The notes under the pieces are model-generated. The model saw nothing but the letters and a program-made list of their open reading frames with translations. It was not told the DNA's origin and did no database searches. The position numbers and the translations under genes were made by a program. Below are positions 59,152 through 64,000 of a stretch of DNA of 64,000 bases, one piece after another. Numbering within the stretch: the first letter of the stretch is position 1; every line of letters begins with the position of its first letter. This DNA is from Diogma glabrata. Taxonomy: Eukaryota; Arthropoda; Insecta; Diptera; Cylindrotomidae. The stretch is taken from NCBI GenBank assembly GCA_963693315.1, contig OY856186.1, forward strand, positions 129,935,143 through 129,999,142, given 5' to 3'.

Positions 59152-62100
59152 TTAAAAAAAAAGGCCGAAATTGATATCATCACTTTCCCTTATTTGTTTA
59201 TTATAGGAACGACGACCTGTTGATTCCAAAAATTCATTGATTGATGCATTAAAATGCCTACAAAGAACAACAAGAGGGTTCTTATTATGTCTATAGAGTC
59301 CCTTATTGAACACTTCAACCAATGTTGCATCAGATGGATTGTGCGCAATTTTTATAACATCGTGTAGAAGATTTGTGATGAGCTTTTGTGTGACAATATC
59401 ATACATGAACATCAATCCATTGTTTATTCTTCTTCTTGCCAATGATTCAATGTTGAGTACAGCTAATCTTTCCTTGTAAGGTCTAAACTTAAAATTTTCA
59501 TCTCTTTGTTCACTGCTTCTTAAAGCATACACCAGGAACTGTTTTTGTACACTCTCGATTTTATTACGATATTTAGCTTCAGAGGGATTCCAAATAGGTG
59601 AACAGTAATCAAGTACTGGTAGCAGTATCGATGTATATAATAATTTAAGCGTATTCGGGGAAAATGTTTTACATAGGCGTCGAATAAAACCCAAAGTAAT
59701 CATCCCCTTTGAAATGATCATTTCGATGTGTTTATTGAATTTTAAAGATGTTGTAAATAACACGCTCAAATCAGAGTATTCGGTTAATCTTTCAATGTAT
59801 TCATTCATTATTTTATATGATGTTGTTATAGGCGACTTAGACTTAGATATACTAATTGTTTTACATTTTCGGATGTTCAATGACATACAGTTGACATCGC
59901 ACCAGTGTAACACATTATCAATAGCACGTTGAATACAAATCGAATCACGAATACTTCCAATACTTTTAAACAATTTTACATCATCAGCAAAAAGCAGTAT
60001 GCCAACTTCTGGTACAGTTGCAGGTAGATCGTTAATAGCGATTAAAAATAATGTAGAGCTCAATGGATTCCCTTGAGGTACACCAGATGTTGGAATAAAT
60101 TCACAAGATAGTTGATTTTCAATCTTTACGTAGGACACACGATTCGTTAAAAATGATAAAAACCATTTTAACGTTGCATTAGAAAACTCATAATTAGACA
60201 ATTTAGTGATAATTACATTGTATTTTATCTTATCGAATGCGTTATTGAAATCTAAGTATACAACATCTAATTGTTTGTCTTTTGCCAATGATTCTGAAGC
60301 TGCATGGTGAAATTCCATTAAGTTTGTTAATGTAGATTTTCCTTTCACGAAACCATGTTGTTGGATACAGATATCTGAAATAATGCAATCTAGCAAGTAT
60401 CGTGAAATTAATCCGTCAAAGACTTTTGCAATAGTTGATCCAATGCTTATAGCACGGTAATTTTCAGCATCATTTTTATTACCCTTTTTATGAAGTGGAA
60501 GAATATGAGTTATTTTCCACTTTTCAGGATATTTGTTTTGATTTATTGATTTATTAAAAAGTAGTTGCAGTGGAAGCGCAAGTGATATAGCACAATTTTT
60601 TAGAATAATTGGCGATACATTGTCGGTACCTTTTTCCTTACTAGGATCTATCTGTGTAAGTAATGTAAAAATTTGCTGCCATGAAAATGTTGATAATCTT
60701 TTATAGGTTTTTGTTTTATCATTGTTCATTGCATCTATGTAACTATCATTTCCTTGGTTTTTTGAATAGGTTTCACAAAAAAAGGATGCAAATATATTTG
60801 CTATGGATTGAATATCTGAAGTTGACGATCCTTTATACCGGATTGATGTGAAATTTGTTTTCGCCTGGCGATGATTTCGTACATATTCCCAAAATTTTTT
60901 TGGATCATTAAGTACATTATCCTCCAAGTTTTGTATATGGTTTGCATGTAATTTTTTATTAAGATCATTAAAATTAACTATCAGTTGCTTTAGTATAGAT
61001 GTATCATTTGTCAATCTTACTCTTTTGTATTCTTTTCGAATTTTATTTCGGATGTTTGAAAGCTTTTTACAGATCCATGGTGGATCAGAATTTGATTTAG
61101 GATGGTACTTGGGAATAAACTTTTCAAATCCGTCATACAAGACACAATAAAACATATCAAGAGAATCATCAATTGTTTTATTAAAGAACATCGTTTCAAA
61201 ATCAAATGAAAGCAAATAATTCTGAAGTTCATCAAAATTCGCTTTTTTGAAAGAAAAAATCATATTTTTTACATTGGTATTGTTTGGAAAATATTTTGAT
61301 GAGTTTATAACATATGATAACTCCAATGGCGGATGGTGCGGATCAATTTGTGCAATGGGATTTAAACTTACGTTCAACTCACATAAATCAGACTCAGATA
61401 CATAAATCAAATCAAGAATATTTCCAGATGGATTTTTAAAGTGGTTTAATTGATGTAGACCATAAAGCCCGATTTCATTTATCAATTCACTTGCAAAATT
61501 TGGGAATTTGGCAGGTGTAAACGAGTTCAGCTCAGGATCATATCTCCATTGTGTTCCGGAGAAGTTCATATCACCCATTACCATAAGTGAATCAGATGAT
61601 GATCTTTCTATACCTTTTATGGCTGATACATGTTTATTGTATGTTTCAAGAGACGAGTTTGGTGGCGTATACATAGTATAAATCAATATATCTTCTTCTG
61701 CAGTGACAATTTTAACCAAAAGGTGCTCTATTTTTAAATTGTTTGAAAATCTTATTTCTTCAGATGAAAAGTTCGTGTGAACTACAATAAGAACACCACC
61801 ACCACGTTTTGTACCAGTGGTTGTGTGGCGATCTGCACGATAAACGTTATACTTGTTATCAAAAAACTCGGAGGTGTTATGTGATTCGTTTAACCAAGTT
61901 TCAGTTAAAACAATAACATCGAAATCACAAAATATAGTCCTTTCATATATCTCTTTTCTTTTTGTTGACATTGCTCTAATGTTTTGATAATAAACTTTTA
62001 AAGTACTATATTTATAAAAATCTTTGGTAGAGTCTAATGAATAATTTTCTGCAACTTCGCAAACTTTGTCGACAGCCTTAAAATATTTAGTTATTTTCTG

Positions 62101-62157
62101 TTGGTTTGACGATTTTAAATTTGAAATGTTGGAAAGCGGTTGTGTTGAAAATTGCAA
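59152..62157 (-). CDS. LINE ORF2: AP-type endonuclease and reverse transcriptase
   Basis: 1001 residues without interruption. The endonuclease at ~50-275 has LKVYYQNIRAMSTK, VIVLTETWLNES, RGGGVLIVV, VMGDMNFSGTQW and the closing IDPHHPPLELS, where many families have SDH. The RT spans ~500-770 with ILPLHKKGNKNDAENYRAIS, GFVKGKSTLTNLM, VVYLDFNNAFDKI, TSGVPQGNPLSSTLFLIAIN and catalytic LLFADDVKLF near residue 724. The thumb/C-terminal region carries LYTSILLPVLDYCSPIW. The first Met at 62157 precedes the endonuclease by ~50 residues and follows the ORF1 stop by ~60 bp. All catalytic residues look present, so the protein could be active. Confidence 0.9.
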   Translation of the reverse strand: MQFSTQPLSNISNLKSSNQQKITKYFKAVDKVCEVAENYSLDSTKDFYKYSTLKVYYQNIRAMSTKRKEIYERTIFCDFDVIVLTETWLNESHNTSEFFDNKYNVYRADRHTTTGTKRGGGVLIVVHTNFSSEEIRFSNNLKIEHLLVKIVTAEEDILIYTMYTPPNSSLETYNKHVSAIKGIERSSSDSLMVMGDMNFSGTQWRYDPELNSFTPAKFPNFASELINEIGLYGLHQLNHFKNPSGNILDLIYVSESDLCELNVSLNPIAQIDPHHPPLELSYVINSSKYFPNNTNVKNMIFSFKKANFDELQNYLLSFDFETMFFNKTIDDSLDMFYCVLYDGFEKFIPKYHPKSNSDPPWICKKLSNIRNKIRKEYKRVRLTNDTSILKQLIVNFNDLNKKLHANHIQNLEDNVLNDPKKFWEYVRNHRQAKTNFTSIRYKGSSTSDIQSIANIFASFFCETYSKNQGNDSYIDAMNNDKTKTYKRLSTFSWQQIFTLLTQIDPSKEKGTDNVSPIILKNCAISLALPLQLLFNKSINQNKYPEKWKITHILPLHKKGNKNDAENYRAISIGSTIAKVFDGLISRYLLDCIISDICIQQHGFVKGKSTLTNLMEFHHAASESLAKDKQLDVVYLDFNNAFDKIKYNVIITKLSNYEFSNATLKWFLSFLTNRVSYVKIENQLSCEFIPTSGVPQGNPLSSTLFLIAINDLPATVPEVGILLFADDVKLFKSIGSIRDSICIQRAIDNVLHWCDVNCMSLNIRKCKTISISKSKSPITTSYKIMNEYIERLTEYSDLSVLFTTSLKFNKHIEMIISKGMITLGFIRRLCKTFSPNTLKLLYTSILLPVLDYCSPIWNPSEAKYRNKIESVQKQFLVYALRSSEQRDENFKFRPYKERLAVLNIESLARRRINNGLMFMYDIVTQKLITNLLHDVIKIAHNPSDATLVEVFNKGLYRHNKNPLVVLCRHFNASINEFLESTGRRSYNKQIRESDDINFGLFF

Positions 62158-62216
62158 ATTGATATGTGGAAGATGTTTGATAGTTATAGTTGAAGAATCA
62201 GTTCTATCATTTAACT

Positions 62217-63190
62217 TTATATTTGGTTGTTTTGATTGACAGAGTTTTGAAAAAAAATCTCAGAGGAAGCATGATTAGGATCATTAACAGTAGAGAGAGA
62301 TATCTGACTTGAAGGTAATGTTGAATCCAATGATAGAGTTGACCTTTTAGTTGTTTTATTCTTTGCAATGAAATCACCAATTAATACATGTTGAGGCCAG
62401 AAATCTGTTTGAATAAGACTATCATAAAGGTCCTCAGTGCACGACAATTTAAACGACACAAAGCTCAAATCATCAAGACTTTGATCAGCTTTAACCAGTA
62501 AACGTAGTACAATATTATCATGAGGATAGTCTAATTTTCTTTTTATGTAGGCTGTTATTTTGGTAACGTCAATCGATGGGTGTAACCGTGAAACATATAT
62601 CGATCTTGAAAGAATCTTTCGATTTGATGAATTTGAGACAACTGATTTTTGGCGAATAGAAACAGCTGAACCCAATTCATGATTTGTATCTGAACTGGTA
62701 CCAGACACCAAATTACGATTTTGAAAGATAAATTTATGACTAGTTTCTTCGTTTTCCAAAACCTTGTCAGAATTCTCTTTATTAACCAGCGATGATGAAT
62801 TACGACAAGGCACATGATCATTTGTTGTTTTTGGCATTGACTCAAAATGTGACACATCACTATATTTCTGAACAATGTTACGTTTTTTCCTAGGGGGACT
62901 AATGACAGAAATGCATTTGTTGATTGGCTGGCTACGGAATCGTCCTTAAATTTATTCTTAATAAATGCAACATCAGCAATTAATGAATTCATACTTTTAT
63001 TCAAAACATCAAAATTCGTCATTTCTATGTTATCAGTTGAGGTTGATATAGCTTTGGTTGAGCGCGTAGATGAAGATGCTAATGTATCATTTATAGTTTT
63101 ATTTCTAGTAGAAAATGTTGATGCACCATTATCACAGCAGTCATCACATAAAAATTTCAAGTTTCTCATTTCTTTAACAACATTATTTAA
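62217..63190 (-). pseudogene. LINE ORF1, one frameshift
   Basis: The first frame (from 63190) reads MRNLKFLCDDCCDNGAST and NIEMTNFDVLNKSMNSLIAD, ending near FIKNKF. At about 62905 it shifts into a second frame with SPPRKKRNIVQKYSDVSHF and runs to the stop at 62217. The second part contains SRSIYVSRLHPSIDVTKITA, YIKRKL, DLSFVSFKL and FWPQHVLIGDF, resembling the RRM-like region of ORF1 proteins in insect LINEs. The N-terminus seems incomplete: LCDDCC may be the end of a PHD-like finger cut by the junction at 63192. One frameshift makes this copy dependent on others for ORF1. Confidence 0.7.
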
Positions 63191-63192
63191 AC

Positions 63193-64000
63193 AATAATAA
63201 AGGATGATCAACTGAATCAAAAGAATTTTTGATATCAATAAATAAACAAGAAACGTGTAGTTTGATGTCGATTGTTTTACAAATTATATCAGTTAGTGCC
63301 AAGCAGGCCGATGTTGTGATTGAGTTTTTACAAAATCCGTATTGGATTGCTGAGTTCACATTATTATTATCAATAAAAGCAATCAGTCTTGATGAAATTA
63401 CTTTTTCGAATATTTTAGAGAACACACTCAATAAAGATATAGGTTTATAATTTTGTACGTTCACCGTCGAGCCCGTTTTAAAAATAGGTATAACTTTAGC
63501 TATTTTCAGAACATCTGGAAATTTAATATTTGTTATACTTTCGTTTATCAGTTTTACAAGAAGCAGGATTATTTAACTCTTAAAAATTTTAATAAATTTA
63601 GAGGAAACTAAATCATAACCTGACGCCGAATTATTTTTCAAATTATTGATAATGTTTTGGATTTCAAGGATATTGGTAAGTTTAAATAAAAAATTGCTAA
63701 TATGCAAACAGCCAATCTGACAAAATTGATTTAAAGTGTTACTTGGAGATGTAACCGAGCTAGACGCTGTAAAAAAGTTACAAAACTCATCCGCAATTAT
63801 TTGTTCATCATTAATTATTTGTGACCTAATTTCCAGAAAAGTTTGATTCGTTTTACTAGGACAGTTATTAAAAATAGAAAACTTGAGATATTCCCAAAAC
63901 TTACCCGGTGAACCTTCACATTTCTCAAACTGACGAGTAGTATATTCTTTTCTAGCATTTTGAGTTTTAGTTTTAGTTACTTTGCAATAATATTCGTACT
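63193..64000 (-). pseudogene. Another LINE RT fragment, running off the window
   Basis: The minus strand from 64000 reads EEFCNFFTA-like linker sequence and NNSASGYDLVSSKFIKIF, then a stop near 63574. It resumes with LKIAKVIPIFKTGSTVNVQN, YKPISLLSVFSKIFEKVI, IQYGFCKNSITTSACL and FIDIKNSFDSVDHPLL. This is the start of a Jockey/CR1-group RT. It is cut at VDHPLL by the neighbouring LINE's 5' edge, and the rest of its RT is not found on the other side. It has an internal stop. Confidence 0.75.

Larger units (their letters stand above)
59041..63192 (-). mobile_element. Jockey/CR1-group LINE, nearly complete
   Basis: From right to left: ORF1 (one frameshift), a ~60-bp gap, an intact 1001-aa ORF2, a ~100-bp 3' UTR containing CTGATGAGACGGTAATAAGA, and a tail of TAAA/TAAATA repeats at about 59041-59075. 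There is no RNase H domain, which separates it from the I-type LINE at 4.7-10.0 kb. Its 5' edge at about 63192 abuts another LINE fragment with no spacer. A target duplication was not found. Confidence 0.8.

Overview
The window looks like AT-rich, repeat-saturated DNA from an arthropod, most likely an insect; nothing in it fixes the species. The evidence is the mix of elements (I-, RTE- and Jockey/CR1-type LINEs, Ty3/Gypsy, Penelope, hAT, mariner-type and Helitron-like DNA) together with one spliced gene with short GT-AG introns. No bacterial genes, operons, CRISPR arrays or tRNA genes were seen. Nearly all recognisable coding sequence belongs to mobile elements.

Layout. 1-3.4 kb: a Helitron-type 3' end and three long (AT)n tracts separating two LINE fragments in opposite orientation. 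4.4-10.4 kb: a 700-bp terminal-inverted-repeat element split by a complete I-type LINE with two intact ORFs, a poly(A) tail and a 15-bp target duplication; a second copy of the split element at 51.5-52.7 kb lacks the LINE and shows the unoccupied site. 10.4-15.5 kb: mostly unrecognised AT-rich DNA with LINE debris. 15.5-24.5 kb: nested transposons. A hAT-like element (TIR TAGAGTTTG, near-perfect 8-bp duplication) contains a second hAT (TIR CAGTGGC, perfect 8-bp duplication) with a decayed ZMYM1/DUF4371-type transposase. That transposase is split by a LINE fragment, and the same hAT holds a Penelope element whose inverted terminal repeats carry hammerhead-ribozyme motifs. 26.1-32.9 kb: a nearly intact Ty3/Gypsy retrotransposon (632-bp LTRs, SAP-domain gag, protease-RT-RNase H-integrase) sits inside a 440-bp palindrome, both ends of which are Helitron-type 3' termini. 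Its gag ends on a GGGAAAC slippery site followed by a stem-loop, and its protease carries one frameshift.

33-46 kb: interspersed and tandem repeats, several Jockey/CR1-group LINE remnants, one split by a 2.78-kb insertion, and one copy of a 1.6-kb repeat with two internal tandem arrays (second copy at 56.7-58.3 kb). 49.7-50.4 kb: a mariner-like MITE. 52.8-55.4 kb: the only candidate host gene, a six-exon SAMD3-like gene on the minus strand, broken by a stop, two frameshifts and a 7-bp duplication. 59.0-63.2 kb: a LINE with an intact 1001-aa ORF2 and a frameshifted ORF1, abutting a further RT fragment that runs off the window.

The nesting gives relative ages. The I element and the Gypsy element look youngest (intact or near-intact ORFs; about four LTR differences by eye). 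The hAT transposase, the Penelope coding region and most LINE fragments are dead.
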